Origin: Mycolicibacter minnesotensis
GTDB lineage: Bacteria; Actinomycetota; Actinomycetes; Mycobacteriales; Mycobacteriaceae
Length of the DNA: 64,000 nucleotides
Direction: 5' to 3'
Assembly: GCF_010731755.1 (NCBI RefSeq)
Contig: NZ_AP022589.1
Span: 2,914,001-2,978,000, forward strand
In this document: positions 1 to 8,551 of the stretch, piece by piece
Layout: each line of letters begins with the position of its first letter
How positions within the stretch are numbered: the first letter of the stretch is position 1
Program-made: the position numbers and the translations under genes
Notes under the pieces: model-generated
Told to the model about the DNA's origin: nothing
Databases searched by the model: none
What the model saw: only the letters and a program-made list of their open reading frames with translations

Positions 1-219
1 CACCCGCTGGGGGCGCGGCCGTTCGAACGCAAGCAGTACATCGGCAAGTTCGTCGAGCTCGCCGAGGGCATCGTGACCAACGCCGAGCAGGAGCGCTTCC
101 TGGCCGCGGCAGAAGGTCTGGCGGGGCTCTCGGGTGCCGACCTGCGTGGCCTCAACATCGTTGTCGAACAGTCGGTGTTGGACCAGGCGCCGGCGACGCC
201 TGAGGGAATCTTCCGGTGA
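1..219 (+). CDS. prpD: 2-methylcitrate dehydratase PrpD, C-terminal end (partial)
   Basis: The reading frame is open from base 1 and ends with TGA at 217-219, giving the last 72 residues (HPLGARPFERKQYIGKF... to ...PATPEGIFR). PrpD dehydrates 2-methylcitrate to 2-methyl-cis-aconitate in the methylcitrate cycle, which disposes of propionyl-CoA from odd-chain, branched and sterol side-chain breakdown. The identification rests on the short tail plus the context: the stop overlaps the prpB start by 4 bp (GTGA, 216-219), and prpC follows, so this is the 3' end of a prpDBC operon. The start and any PrpR-type regulator lie outside the window. Confidence 0.85.
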   Translation, partial: HPLGARPFERKQYIGKFVELAEGIVTNAEQERFLAAAEGLAGLSGADLRGLNIVVEQSVLDQAPATPEGIFR

Positions 220-1133
220 GTAGCGGCCTGCTCGGGGCCACCGCGGCACCAGCGGAGAAGCGGGCGGCCTTTCGGGCCGGCCTGACTTCTGGCCGGCTGC
301 AACGGTTCCCGGGGGCGTTCTCGCCGTTGGTGGCCAAGCTGATCGCCGAGATCGGCTTCGAGGGTGTCTACGTCTCCGGCGCGGTGCTCTCCGCCGACCT
401 GGGGCTGCCCGACATCGGGCTGACCACGCTGACCGAGGTCGCCGGTCGCGGCGCGCAGATCGCCGCCGCGACCAGCCGGCCCACGTTCATCGACGCCGAC
501 ACCGGCTTCGGCGAGCCGATGAGCGCCGCGCGCACCATCACGGTGCTCGAAGACGCCGGGCTGGCCGGCTGCCATCTCGAAGACCAGGTCAACCCCAAGC
601 GATGTGGACATCTCGACGGCAAGGCCGTGGTGCCCGCAGGCGAGATGGTGAAGCGACTGCGGGCGGCGGTCGCCGCGCGCCGGGACCCGAACTTCATCAT
701 CTGTGCCCGCACCGATGCCGCCGGCATTGAAGGGCTGGACGCCGCGATCGAGCGCGCCAAGGCCTATGCCGACGCCGGGGCGGACCTGATCTTCACCGAG
801 GCCCTGAGCGGGCCGGCCGATTTCGAGAAGTTCCGTGCCGCAGTCGATGTGCCGCTGCTGGCCAACATGACCGAGTTCGGCAAATCGGAGCTGCTGAGCG
901 CGGCGCAGCTGGCCGACCTGGGCTACAACGCCGTCATCTACCCCGTCACCACCCTGCGACTGGCGATGTATGCCGTCGAAGTGGGACTTCGTGAGATCGA
1001 CACGGCGGGAACGCAATCCGGTCTGCTGGACCAGATGCAGCACCGCAGCAGGCTCTACGAACTGCTGCGTTACGCCGAATACAACCAGTTCGACGACGAC
1101 ATCTTCAACTTCACGTTAGGAGCGTCCCAATGA
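216..1133 (+). CDS. prpB: 2-methylisocitrate lyase PrpB
   Basis: This 305-residue protein of the isocitrate lyase/PEP mutase TIM-barrel family cleaves 2-methylisocitrate to pyruvate and succinate, the last step of the methylcitrate cycle. Visible signatures are VSGAVLSADLGLPDIGLTT near residue 50, the metal-site segment DADTGFGEP near 95, and the family signature HLEDQVNPKRCGHLDGK near 120-136, with the catalytic Cys in KRCGH. The GTG start at 216 overlaps the prpD stop, and its TGA overlaps the prpC ATG (1130-1133), so the three genes should be translationally coupled. M. tuberculosis lacks a dedicated PrpB and uses isocitrate lyase instead (known from literature), so this organism has the fuller version of the pathway. 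Confidence 0.93.
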   Translation: MSSGLLGATAAPAEKRAAFRAGLTSGRLQRFPGAFSPLVAKLIAEIGFEGVYVSGAVLSADLGLPDIGLTTLTEVAGRGAQIAAATSRPTFIDADTGFGEPMSAARTITVLEDAGLAGCHLEDQVNPKRCGHLDGKAVVPAGEMVKRLRAAVAARRDPNFIICARTDAAGIEGLDAAIERAKAYADAGADLIFTEALSGPADFEKFRAAVDVPLLANMTEFGKSELLSAAQLADLGYNAVIYPVTTLRLAMYAVEVGLREIDTAGTQSGLLDQMQHRSRLYELLRYAEYNQFDDDIFNFTLGASQ

Positions 1134-2269
1134 CCGTCGCCCCCTCGGAGACCGCCTCGGCACCCGAGATCCGCAAGGGTCTGGCCGGTGTTGTCGTGGA
1201 CACCACGTCCATCTCCAAGGTGGTGCCGGAGACCAATTCGCTGACCTACCGGGGCTATCCGGTGCAGGATCTGGCCGCCAACTGCAGCTTTGAGCAGGTC
1301 GCCTACCTGCTCTGGCACGGCGAGCTGCCGGGTGACGCCGAGCTGGCGCTGTTCTGCCAGCGCGAACGGGCCGCCCGGCGGGCCGACCGGTCGCTGCTGT
1401 CGCTGGTCGACAAGCTTCCCGACAATTGCCACCCGATGGACGTGGTGCGCACCGCGATCAGCTACCTGGGCGCCGAGGACCCTTCCGAGGACGACCCCGC
1501 CGAGTCGGCCAACTTCGCCAAGGCGCTGCGGATGTTCGCAGTGTTGCCGACCATCGTCGCCGCCGACATGCGCCGCAGGCGCGGCCTGGCCCCGATCGCC
1601 CCGCACAGCCACCTCGGCTACTCGGAGAACTTCCTGCGGATGTGCTTCGGCGAGGTGCCCGACCCGGTGATCGTGTCGGCTTTCGAGCAGTCCATGACCC
1701 TCTACGCCGAGCACAGCTTCAACGCCTCCACCTTCGCCGCGCGGGTGGTGACCTCCACCCAGTCCGATATCTACAGTGCGGTCACCGCTGCCATCGGCGC
1801 GCTCAAGGGTTCGCTGCACGGCGGGGCCAACGAAGCGGTCATGCACGACATGATCGAGATCGGTGAGCCGGGCAAGGCCGCAGAGTGGCTGCACGGCAAG
1901 CTGTCCCGCAAGGACAAGGTGATGGGCTTCGGCCACCGGGTGTACAAGCACGGCGACTCTAGGGTGCCCACCATGAAGGCGGCACTGGAGCGGGTCGCAG
2001 CCGAGCGTGACGGCCAGCGCTGGCTCGACATCTACCGCATCCTGGAGACCGAGATGTTCGCCGCCACCGGGATCAAGCCCAACCTGGACTTCCCGACCGG
2101 ACCGGCCTATTACCTGATGGGCTTCGACATCCCGATGTTCACGCCGCTGTTCGTGATGAGCCGGATCACCGGGTGGACCGCGCACATCATCGAGCAGACC
2201 GCGTCCAACGCACTGATCCGTCCGCTGAGCGCCTACTCGGGAAGCCCGCAGCGCGCGCTCGCGGTCTGA
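1130..2269 (+). CDS. prpC: 2-methylcitrate synthase PrpC
   Basis: A 379-residue citrate-synthase-fold enzyme that condenses propionyl-CoA with oxaloacetate to 2-methylcitrate. Citrate synthase landmarks are present: SLHGGANEAV (about residue 225, first active-site His), MGFGHRVYKHGDSR (about 265, second His and substrate-binding Arg) and the Asp region NLDFPTGPAYYLMG (about 315). The length fits the short bacterial methylcitrate synthases rather than GltA. ATG 1130 overlaps the prpB stop. It is the last gene of the operon: a P450 gene on the opposite strand converges on it after 8 bp. Plain citrate synthase is the alternative by homology, but linkage to prpD and prpB settles the role. Confidence 0.93.
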   Translation: MTVAPSETASAPEIRKGLAGVVVDTTSISKVVPETNSLTYRGYPVQDLAANCSFEQVAYLLWHGELPGDAELALFCQRERAARRADRSLLSLVDKLPDNCHPMDVVRTAISYLGAEDPSEDDPAESANFAKALRMFAVLPTIVAADMRRRRGLAPIAPHSHLGYSENFLRMCFGEVPDPVIVSAFEQSMTLYAEHSFNASTFAARVVTSTQSDIYSAVTAAIGALKGSLHGGANEAVMHDMIEIGEPGKAAEWLHGKLSRKDKVMGFGHRVYKHGDSRVPTMKAALERVAAERDGQRWLDIYRILETEMFAATGIKPNLDFPTGPAYYLMGFDIPMFTPLFVMSRITGWTAHIIEQTASNALIRPLSAYSGSPQRALAV

Positions 2270-2277
2270 CGGGGCGC

Positions 2278-3495
2278 TCAGGCGACGGTGAGCTTCAGGT
2301 GCTCCAGGCGTCGCACCAGCAGGCTGGGCAGCCATCGGCCGGCCTGGTCGAGCCCGATATCCGAGGTGCGCGCCAGGAGTTCGCCGATCACGATTCTGGC
2401 CTCCATCCGTGCCAGCGTGGCACCGACGCAGAAGTGCGCGCCCCGGCCGAAGGCCAGATGGCCTAAGCCTGTACGGTCCAGCCGGAACTCGTTGGGCTCG
2501 CTGAACCGTGACGGGTCGCGGTTGGCCGCGCTCCACAGCAGCAGGAGTCGCTCTCCGGAGCGCAGGGGTACCCCGGCCAGCGTGGTGTCGCGCCGGACGT
2601 GCCGGTAGTGGCCCCGAAAGGGGGGCTCGCAGCGCAACACCTCTTCGAGGAAGGGGCCCAGCAGCTCAGGGCAGGCGCGGACCCGGCGCTGAATATCGGG
2701 GTGCGTCGCCAAGATCCACGCCGCCGATCCGATCAGCGATGCGGTCGACTCGCCGCCGGCGCTGAACAGGGTGATCATCATGACCTGGGCGGTGACGGTG
2801 TCGAGGGCGGCCGTGGCGCAGGCGGTCGCCACGTCGCCGAGGAGGTTGTCGCCCGGATCGATTGCGGCCCGACCGAAGTGGTCGCTGATGTAGCCCGCGA
2901 GCTCCATCACCGCGACCCCCGCGGCGGCCAAGCCTTCGGCGTCGCCCAGACCCTCCAAGAGCTGGGTGCCCGCGTAGGCCCACCGCACCAGCTGGTCGAC
3001 GTCCTCATCGGGCACACCGATCAAGCGCGCGACGATCATCATCGGCAGCCGGTTGGCGACGGCACTCATCCACTCGATACCCCCGTCATGCCGGCCCTCG
3101 TGCCATAACCGATCCATGGTCTGGGCGATCAGCGGCTCCACGGCGTGAATCCGCTTGGCAGCCAGCCGCGGCACCAGCATCTTGCGGTGCGCCGCGTGGG
3201 CCGGGTCGTCGGCGGTGGCCAGCACCTGGGTTGGTCCGCCGAGCCCGTCCATCTCGAAAGCGCCCACTGTGCCGTCGGGCCGGCGAAGCATGGTCGCGGT
3301 GAGATTGGAGGAGAAGTCGTCTAGTCGCTCCACGGCCTCGCTCACTGCGTCCCAACCACACACCGCGGAGAAACCGGAGTCCCCGATCGGGTGCACGGGT
3401 GCCGTGGCGAGCATCTGCTCGTAGAGCGGGTAGGGCTGCTGAAGGTAGGCGTCGTCGAACAGCGTCAAGCCCAACCGGTCGGTGCTCACGATCAT
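2278..3495 (-). CDS. Cytochrome P450
   Basis: A 405-residue bacterial class I P450. The haem-binding loop FGRGAHFCVGATLARME places the thiolate Cys at about residue 356, the ExxR helix reads FLEEVLR, and the I-helix oxygen-activation motif is AGGESTAS rather than the usual AG-x-D/E-T-T, so the acid is Glu and the following residue Ser. It needs ferredoxin and reductase partners encoded elsewhere. The gene is divergent from a TetR regulator (3677) and converges with prpC. The substrate cannot be deduced and I do not assign a CYP family. ATG 3495 is taken; a GTG two codons later (ATG ATC GTG AGC) is a possible alternative. Confidence 0.9.
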   Translation of the reverse strand: MIVSTDRLGLTLFDDAYLQQPYPLYEQMLATAPVHPIGDSGFSAVCGWDAVSEAVERLDDFSSNLTATMLRRPDGTVGAFEMDGLGGPTQVLATADDPAHAAHRKMLVPRLAAKRIHAVEPLIAQTMDRLWHEGRHDGGIEWMSAVANRLPMMIVARLIGVPDEDVDQLVRWAYAGTQLLEGLGDAEGLAAAGVAVMELAGYISDHFGRAAIDPGDNLLGDVATACATAALDTVTAQVMMITLFSAGGESTASLIGSAAWILATHPDIQRRVRACPELLGPFLEEVLRCEPPFRGHYRHVRRDTTLAGVPLRSGERLLLLWSAANRDPSRFSEPNEFRLDRTGLGHLAFGRGAHFCVGATLARMEARIVIGELLARTSDIGLDQAGRWLPSLLVRRLEHLKLTVA

Positions 3496-3634
3496 CGCTC
3501 AAGGGTGATCAGGGGCTGCCACCTGCGTCAACGTCGTGGCAGAAGTTGAGTGCCGCCCGCCGGGGCGGCCGCCGAACCTTGTCTCAGGAGGGTCGCGGGA
3601 CCTGCCCACACGGTGAGATATTGGGGACAATACG

Positions 3635-3647
3635 TCTCAAGATGAGA
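3635..3647. promoter_or_regulatory. Candidate TetR operator between P450 and TetR genes
   Basis: TCTCA-AGA-TGAGA is a perfect 5-bp inverted repeat with a 3-nt centre, 29 bp before the TetR start and within the 181-bp divergent promoter region. TetR-type regulators commonly autoregulate from such sites and also control the divergent gene. The repeat is short, so this is inference. Confidence 0.35.
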
Positions 3648-3676
3648 TCGTCATTCCAGGCGATAGGGGGCTCAGA

Positions 3677-4255
3677 GTGGCAGGTCATGACTGGCTGGTG
3701 GGTGCCGACCGCCGTACCGCGGGCGCCGAACGCATCTACGCGGCGGCCACCGACCTGGTGATGAGCGACGGACTCGACGCCCTCGATATCGACGCGTTGG
3801 CGGCGCGGGTGCACTGCTCGCGAGCCACCATCTATCGACATGCCGGCGGCAAAGCCGAGATTCGCGATGCCGTGCTGGCCCGAGCCGCCGCGCAGATCGT
3901 CGGCACCGTGCACGAGGCGGTCGCCGGACGCAGCGGGGCTGAACGTGTGGTGACCGCGATCGCGGCGGCGCTGCAGCGGATCCGCGCCGATCCGCTCGGA
4001 CAACTCATGCTCGGGTCGGTGCGCGGCACACAGGAGATGTCCCGGCTGGCCGCGTCACCGATGCTGGCCGGTTTCGCGCGCGACCTCAGCGGCCTCAGCT
4101 ACGACGATCGGGAGGCGGCGCACTGGGTGGTCCGGGTGGTGCTGTCGCTGCTGTGCTGGCCGATCGAGGAAGCCGCAACCGAGCAGCACATCCTGGAGCG
4201 CTTCGTGGCGCCGGCATTCGCCGGGGGCGGGGACGGTTTTCGCGCGGGGATCTAG
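3677..4255 (+). CDS. TetR family transcriptional regulator
   Basis: A 192-residue TetR-type repressor. The N-terminal helix-turn-helix region is recognisable: AERIYAAATDLVMSDGLDALDIDALAARVHCSRATIYRH is the family signature, spanning roughly residues 15-54, ending in the recognition helix SRATIYRHAGGKAEI. The C-terminal ligand-binding half is not recognisable at specific level. It is divergent from the P450, which it may control, and lies upstream of the DUF3556 gene, whose promoter region overlaps the end of this gene: the TAG stop (4253-4255) forms part of a KstR-like palindrome. The GTG start at 3677 is the first that keeps the whole DNA-binding domain. Confidence 0.88.
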   Translation: MAGHDWLVGADRRTAGAERIYAAATDLVMSDGLDALDIDALAARVHCSRATIYRHAGGKAEIRDAVLARAAAQIVGTVHEAVAGRSGAERVVTAIAAALQRIRADPLGQLMLGSVRGTQEMSRLAASPMLAGFARDLSGLSYDDREAAHWVVRVVLSLLCWPIEEAATEQHILERFVAPAFAGGGDGFRAGI

Positions 4256-4267
4256 AACACGTTCTAG
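4252..4267. promoter_or_regulatory. KstR-type operator with overlapping leaderless promoter
   Basis: CTAGAACACGTTCTAG is a perfect 7-bp palindrome around a 2-nt centre. It contains TAGAACACGTTCTA, which fits the published KstR consensus TnnAACnnGTTnnA (cholesterol-catabolism repressor) at every fixed position. The TANNNT box TAGTCT (4265-4270) overlaps it and is followed by 7 nt and the ATG of the DUF3556 gene at 4278. A repressor bound here would directly block that promoter. Confidence 0.75.
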
Positions 4268-4277
4268 TCTATCGGCC

Positions 4278-6017
4278 ATGGGATTTCTCAAACCTGAACT
4301 GCCCGTTGTCGACTTCGCCGAATGGAGCAAGGGCACGCGCAGCGAGAAGATCCGGCCGATGGCCCGGCACTGGGCCGAGGTGGGCTTCGGCACGCCGGTG
4401 GTGCTGCACCTGTTCTACGTGCTCAAAATCGGCCTCTACATTCTGGGCGCCTGGCTGTTCGCACTGGCCACTGCCGGTATCGACGGATTCACCGACGTCC
4501 GGCAGTGGTGGAGCGAACCGATCGTGTTCGAGAAGGTCGTGCTCTACACGATGTTGTTTGAGGTGATCGGCCTGGGCTGCGGTTTCGGCCCACTCAACAA
4601 TCGCTTCTTCCCGCCGATGGGGTCCATCCTGTATTGGCTGCGGCCCGGGACCATCCGGCTGCCACCGTGGCCGCGGCGCATTCCGCTGACCTCCGGCAAC
4701 GCCCGTTCCCCGATGGACGCCGCGCTGTACGCGGCGCTGCTGGTAGCCCTGCTGGTGGCGCTGGTCTCCGATGGAACGGGACCCATCGCCGCGCTGCACA
4801 CCGAAGTCGGGGTGCTGCCGCATTGGCAGATCTTCACGATTCTGGGGATCCTGGCGGTGATCGGCCTGCGGGACAAGGTGATCTTCCTGGCCGCGCGCGG
4901 TGAGGTGTACGCGCCGTTGGCCACCGCGTTCCTGTTCACCGGCGTCGACATGATCATCGCGGCCAAAGCCATCTTCATGGTGATCTGGATGGGCGCGGCG
5001 ACCTCGAAACTCAACCAGCACTTCCCGTTCGTGATCTCGACGATGATGAGCAACAACCCGCTGATCCGCCCGAAGGCGCTCAAGCGCCGGTTCTTCAAGA
5101 ATTTCCCCGAAGACCTGCGGCCCGGCTGGCCGTCGAAGGCGCTGGCGCACGTGAGCACGGCGATCGAGATGCTGGTTCCCCTGGCACTGTTCTTCAGCCA
5201 TGGCGGTCTGCCCACCGCGATCGCGGCCTTCGTGATGGTCTGCTTCCACCTGGGCATCCTGGCGGCCATTCCCATGGGGGTACCGCTGGAATGGAACGTC
5301 TTCATGATCTTCGGGGTGCTGTCGCTGTTCGTCGCACACGCCGATCTCGGACTGTCCGACGTCAACAACCCGTGGGCGGTAGGGCTGCTGTTCGCGGTGA
5401 GCGCGGGCACCGTGGTGCTGGGCAACCTCTTCCCGCGCAAGGTGTCGTTCCTGCCCGGGATGCGCTACTACGCCGGCAACTGGGACACCACGCTGTGGTG
5501 CGTGAAGCCCTCGGCCGAAGAGAAGATCGCCCGCGGAATCGTCGCGATCGCCAGCATGCCCGCCGCGCAGCTGGAACGCTTCTACGGCAGCGCCGAGGCC
5601 GCCCAGATCCCGATCTACATGGGCTATGCGTTCCGCGGCTTCAACACCCACGGCAAGGCGCTGTTCAGCCTGGCGCACCGGGCCATGGCCGACGGCGACG
5701 AGAGCGACTACACGCTGACCGACGGGGAACGGATCTGTTCCACGGCGATCGGCTGGAACTTCGGCGACGGTCACATGACCAACGAGCAGCTGATCGAGGC
5801 ATTGCAGCAGCGCTGCGGATTCGAGCCGGGGGAGGTGCGGGTGGTGATCCTCGACGCGCAGCCGATCCACCGCCAGACCCAGGCCTACCGGCTGGTGGAC
5901 GCCGCCACCGGAGAATTCGAGCGCGGCCACGTCAAGGTCGCCGACATGGTGGCCCGCCAGCCCTGGCAGGACGACCTGCCGGCCTATGTCGACTCGGCCG
6001 GCAGGCAGTCCCGCTAG
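4278..6017 (+). CDS. DUF3556 family transmembrane protein
   Basis: This 579-residue protein resembles the actinobacterial DUF3556 membrane family, of unknown function. Residues 1-400 contain multiple hydrophobic segments (for example [20 protein letters not shown] about 38-57, [16 protein letters not shown] about 152-167, and segments near 215, 290 and 370) with conserved-looking polar loops ([20 protein letters not shown]). The last 170 residues look soluble and end in a segment rich in charged residues. The 5' region has a KstR-like operator and a leaderless promoter, so a role in sterol or lipid metabolism is inferred. Its stop overlaps that of the convergent NTF2-like gene in a shared CTAG. 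Confidence 0.8.
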   Translation: MGFLKPELPVVDFAEWSKGTRSEKIRPMARHWAEVGFGTPVVLHLFYVLKIGLYILGAWLFALATAGIDGFTDVRQWWSEPIVFEKVVLYTMLFEVIGLGCGFGPLNNRFFPPMGSILYWLRPGTIRLPPWPRRIPLTSGNARSPMDAALYAALLVALLVALVSDGTGPIAALHTEVGVLPHWQIFTILGILAVIGLRDKVIFLAARGEVYAPLATAFLFTGVDMIIAAKAIFMVIWMGAATSKLNQHFPFVISTMMSNNPLIRPKALKRRFFKNFPEDLRPGWPSKALAHVSTAIEMLVPLALFFSHGGLPTAIAAFVMVCFHLGILAAIPMGVPLEWNVFMIFGVLSLFVAHADLGLSDVNNPWAVGLLFAVSAGTVVLGNLFPRKVSFLPGMRYYAGNWDTTLWCVKPSAEEKIARGIVAIASMPAAQLERFYGSAEAAQIPIYMGYAFRGFNTHGKALFSLAHRAMADGDESDYTLTDGERICSTAIGWNFGDGHMTNEQLIEALQQRCGFEPGEVRVVILDAQPIHRQTQAYRLVDAATGEFERGHVKVADMVARQPWQDDLPAYVDSAGRQSR

Positions 6018-6481
6018 GCGACCGGGATGTCGTGCCCCGGGCCGCGTTCGTCCTCGGGGCGCGGACCGAAGTAACGGCGCTCGTCTTCGGCGATCGCGAC
6101 ATCGTTGATGCTGGCCTCCCGGCGGCGCATCAGGCCGTTGTCGTCGAACTCCCACAGCTCGTTTCCATAGCTACGGAACCACTGGCCCGACGCGTCGTGC
6201 CACTCGTACTGAAACCGCACCGCCATGCGGTTCTCGCGGAATCCCCACAGGCTCTTGCGCAGGGCGTAGTCCAGTTCGCGTTCCCACTTGGCGGTGAGGA
6301 AGGCGACGATCTCGGTGCGGCCGGTGAGGAACTGGTCGCGGTTGCGCCACACCGAGTCTGGGGTATAGGCCAGGCTCACGTGCTGCGGATCGCGGGTGTT
6401 CCAGGCATCCTCGGCGGCTTGCACCTTGGCGAGTGCGCCGGCGGTGTCGAACGGTGGCACGGGTGGGCGTTGTGCGGACAT
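6014..6481 (-). CDS. NTF2-like (SnoaL/DUF1348-type) protein
   Basis: A 155-residue cytosolic protein of the NTF2/SnoaL fold, resembling DUF1348 proteins: [24 protein letters not shown], then [19 protein letters not shown] and [23 protein letters not shown]. Such proteins can be small enzymes or ligand binders; no substrate is evident. ATG 6481 is preceded by a good Shine-Dalgarno run (GGGAG), preferred to longer in-frame options. It follows an AhpD-like gene on the same strand with a 20-bp gap, so the two probably form an operon repressed or activated from the palindrome at 7085-7122. The gene ends tail-to-tail with the DUF3556 gene. Confidence 0.8.
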   Translation of the reverse strand: MSAQRPPVPPFDTAGALAKVQAAEDAWNTRDPQHVSLAYTPDSVWRNRDQFLTGRTEIVAFLTAKWERELDYALRKSLWGFRENRMAVRFQYEWHDASGQWFRSYGNELWEFDDNGLMRRREASINDVAIAEDERRYFGPRPEDERGPGHDIPVA

Positions 6482-6501
6482 GGTCTCCCTTTCCTCGGGG
6501 C

Positions 6502-7038
6502 TCACAGCGCGACGACGGGCCAATCATTGTCGACTCGCGCCAGGACGTTGAAGTAGTTGGTCAAGGTGTTCAGCGCCAGATGGGCGACCAGTTCGCCGAT
6601 CTCCTCGTCGGTGACCCCCGCGGCGCGAGCGGCGTCGAGTTCGGTGACATCGACGTCACCGGCGTTGGCTGCGATGGTGGCCGACAGGGCCAGCAGTGCG
6701 GCGACATGACTGTCGCTCGACTCGGCCCGGCGTGCCGCGTCGAGTTCGCCGGCGTCGATCTTGGCGACAGTGCCGCCGACGAAGGTGTGCGCCGACAGGC
6801 AATATTCGCAACCGTTGAGCTGGGCAGTGGAAATCGCCAGGCGCTCGCGCACCTCGGGCCGCAGGGTGCCGCCGGCCACCGCACCGGACAGGGCCAGATA
6901 GCTCCGCAGCAGGGTGGGGCTGTTGGCCATCGCCTTGGTCATATTCGGTGCCTTGCCCATCGATTTCTTGACCTGTGCCAGCAGCGTTGCCGCCTCTCCG
7001 GTGGTGGTGTCGGGGTCGACGGGGGCGAAGTGCGTCAT
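6502..7038 (-). CDS. AhpD-like carboxymuconolactone decarboxylase family protein
   Basis: A 178-residue all-helical AhpD/CMD-family protein. The family redox motif is visible as [13 protein letters not shown] (C-x2-C followed by His), the alkylhydroperoxidase active site, around residue 70. Members reduce peroxides or act as related oxidoreductases. [11 protein letters not shown] at 7038 is the natural start. The gene is first in a two-gene operon with the NTF2-like gene and is divergent from the CGNR zinc-finger gene. The 115-bp intergenic region contains a 12-bp inverted repeat that is probably the operator. Confidence 0.85.
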   Translation of the reverse strand: MTHFAPVDPDTTTGEAATLLAQVKKSMGKAPNMTKAMANSPTLLRSYLALSGAVAGGTLRPEVRERLAISTAQLNGCEYCLSAHTFVGGTVAKIDAGELDAARRAESSDSHVAALLALSATIAANAGDVDVTELDAARAAGVTDEEIGELVAHLALNTLTNYFNVLARVDNDWPVVAL

Positions 7039-7084
7039 GGGGGATCCTCTCCGGGAACTTGCGCCTAACGGGTGGTAGTGCATT

Positions 7085-7122
7085 CATCCGTTAGAAGATT
7101 TAGCACGAAGTTCTAACGGATG
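7085..7122. promoter_or_regulatory. 12-bp inverted repeat, candidate CGNR operator
   Basis: CATCCGTTAGAA (7085-7096) and TTCTAACGGATG (7111-7122) are perfect reverse complements separated by 14 nt. The site lies 47 bp upstream of the AhpD-like start and 31 bp upstream of the CGNR start. Its position in a divergent promoter next to a putative DNA-binding CGNR protein suggests autoregulation; this is inference. Confidence 0.6.
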
Positions 7123-7153
7123 CAAGTGCATCTATCCGTGATAATCTGGCGCG

Positions 7154-7735
7154 GTGACGACCGGAACGCCCGCGTGGCTGCTACCTGACGAGCCGGCGCC
7201 GGTCCGCCTGATGAACACCATCTGGGCCGACTCCGGCGCGATTCACGACGCGTTGACCGGTCCGGACGCGGTGCGCGACTGGATCGCCACGGTCGCCGGC
7301 CGCGACGGCTCCGAACTGGGCGTTCCCGACGCCGGGGAGTGGAACGATGTGCGGCTGCTGCGCGACGCCCTGAGGTGCCTTGCTGCGCTGATCGCGGGCG
7401 GGCCGGATGCCGGGGCAGCGGTGGCCGAGGCGATCGCCGTGGTGAACCGGCTGCTCGCCGACCGGCCTGGCGGAGAACTCGCCCTCGTCGACGGTGGGCT
7501 CCGCGTCATCGACGTGCGCCGCGCGTCGCCGATTCGGAGCGCGCTCGCCGAGCTGGCGCAGCAGGCTGTGGAGCTGTTCACCGGGCCGATGGCGGCCAAC
7601 CTGCGGTCCTGTAACGCCCCTGGCTGCGTGCTGTTTTTCGTCAAATCGCACCCGCGACGTGAGTGGTGCTCACCGGGGTGTGGCAACCGCGTTCGTGCGG
7701 CGCGCCACTACCGGCGCATCCGAGAGAATCGCTGA
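7154..7735 (+). CDS. CGNR zinc-finger (ABATE-domain) protein
   Basis: A 193-residue protein ending in a CGNR zinc finger: CNAPGCVLFF then EWCSPGCGNRVRAARHYRR at residues about 151-190, with four Cys ligands and the diagnostic CGNR. The N-terminal half carries the RLMNTIW and DAVRDWI elements typical of the ABATE domain paired with this finger. The family is thought to act in transcription, as a putative stress-responsive regulator. The GTG at 7154 is 6 nt after TAATCT (7142-7147), indicating a leaderless mRNA. It is divergent from the AhpD-like/NTF2-like operon, its likely target. Confidence 0.85.
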   Translation: MTTGTPAWLLPDEPAPVRLMNTIWADSGAIHDALTGPDAVRDWIATVAGRDGSELGVPDAGEWNDVRLLRDALRCLAALIAGGPDAGAAVAEAIAVVNRLLADRPGGELALVDGGLRVIDVRRASPIRSALAELAQQAVELFTGPMAANLRSCNAPGCVLFFVKSHPRREWCSPGCGNRVRAARHYRRIRENR

Positions 7736-7785
7736 CCTGCCAGCCATGGCCTGAGCGCCGCTCCGCTGCGAACGTGACCCAGATC

Positions 7786-7800
7786 ACTGGTACAACCAGT
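7786..7800. promoter_or_regulatory. FadR/GntR-type operator
   Basis: ACTGGTACAACCAGT is a perfect 6-bp inverted repeat with a 3-nt centre, followed by a further half-like TGACCAGT (7801-7808). The TGGT-n3-ACCA core is typical of FadR-subfamily GntR regulators. It lies 27 bp before the probable start of such a regulator, so autoregulation is the simplest reading. Confidence 0.65.
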
Positions 7801-7827
7801 TGACCAGTGCGGTTCGGGTGGCCCAGC

Positions 7828-8547
7828 ATGGAGCCCATGGACCTGGCGCCCATCTCCCGCACCGCGATCTCCGACACGATCTTCGTGCGGCTGGTCGAAG
7901 AGATCCTGACCGGACGCCTGCCCGCCGGCGAGGCGTTGCCGTCCGAGCGTGAACTCGCCCTGACTCTGCAGGTCAACCGGCATGCCGTGCGTGAAGCGCT
8001 CAAGCGACTGCAGCAGGCCGGGCTGATCCGGATCAGTCACGGGGGCAAGACCCGGGTGCTGGACTGGCGCGAAAGCGCCGGCCTGGACGCCCTGACCGGC
8101 CTGGCCGTCGCCGGCGCAATCCCCACTCGCCAGATCATCGGCGATGTCGCGGTCATGCGGCGCTCGATCGCCGCGGATGCAGCACGGCTGTGCGCGCGGC
8201 ACGCGACGGCCGAGCAGCGGGCGGCGATCACCGCTGCCGCGGCGGCCTACCCGGTGGCGGGGGACCTCGCGGCGGTCAGTGATGCCGATCTGACGTTCTG
8301 GACGGCAGTAATTGACGGCTCTGTAAATATTGCCTACCGGCTCGCGCTCAACACCCTGGTGGCCGCCTACGACGAGATGGGACGCGAGGCCATCTATGCA
8401 CTGGGGGCCGCTGAGTTCGCGGATCGTAGCGCCCACATCGCGTTGGCCGCCGCGATCGCCGCCGCCGACGAGGACGCGGCGTACCGGCTGGCCGACGACT
8501 TACTGACCCGCTTCGTCACGGCCTGCCAGGCCGAGGGAGAGGAATAG
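7828..8547 (+). CDS. GntR/FadR family transcriptional regulator
   Basis: A 239-residue regulator from the ATG at 7828 (GTG at 7807 and ATG at 7837 are in-frame alternatives). The winged-helix domain occupies about residues 10-80: IFVRLVEEILTGRLPAGEALPSERELA, followed by LQVNRHAVREALKRLQQAGLI. The C-terminal half is an all-helical FCD-like ligand domain (VAVMRRSIAADAARLCARHA). The near-perfect palindrome directly upstream supports autorepression. The stop is 4 bp before the membrane hydroxylase gene, so the two are probably co-transcribed and the regulator may respond to a lipid or acyl-CoA; that last point is inference. Confidence 0.85.
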   Translation: MEPMDLAPISRTAISDTIFVRLVEEILTGRLPAGEALPSERELALTLQVNRHAVREALKRLQQAGLIRISHGGKTRVLDWRESAGLDALTGLAVAGAIPTRQIIGDVAVMRRSIAADAARLCARHATAEQRAAITAAAAAYPVAGDLAAVSDADLTFWTAVIDGSVNIAYRLALNTLVAAYDEMGREAIYALGAAEFADRSAHIALAAAIAAADEDAAYRLADDLLTRFVTACQAEGEE

Positions 8548-8551
8548 CCGC

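Noticed and set aside
1070..2536. Long minus-strand open frame opposite prpC (488 codons)
   Set aside because: Antisense shadow of a high-GC gene; Arg/Gly/His-rich with no domain, and it spans the end of prpC and the P450.
4269..6155. 628-codon minus-strand open frame opposite the DUF3556 gene
   Set aside because: Low-complexity Arg/His/Gln/Gly composition and overlap with two real genes; no start signals.
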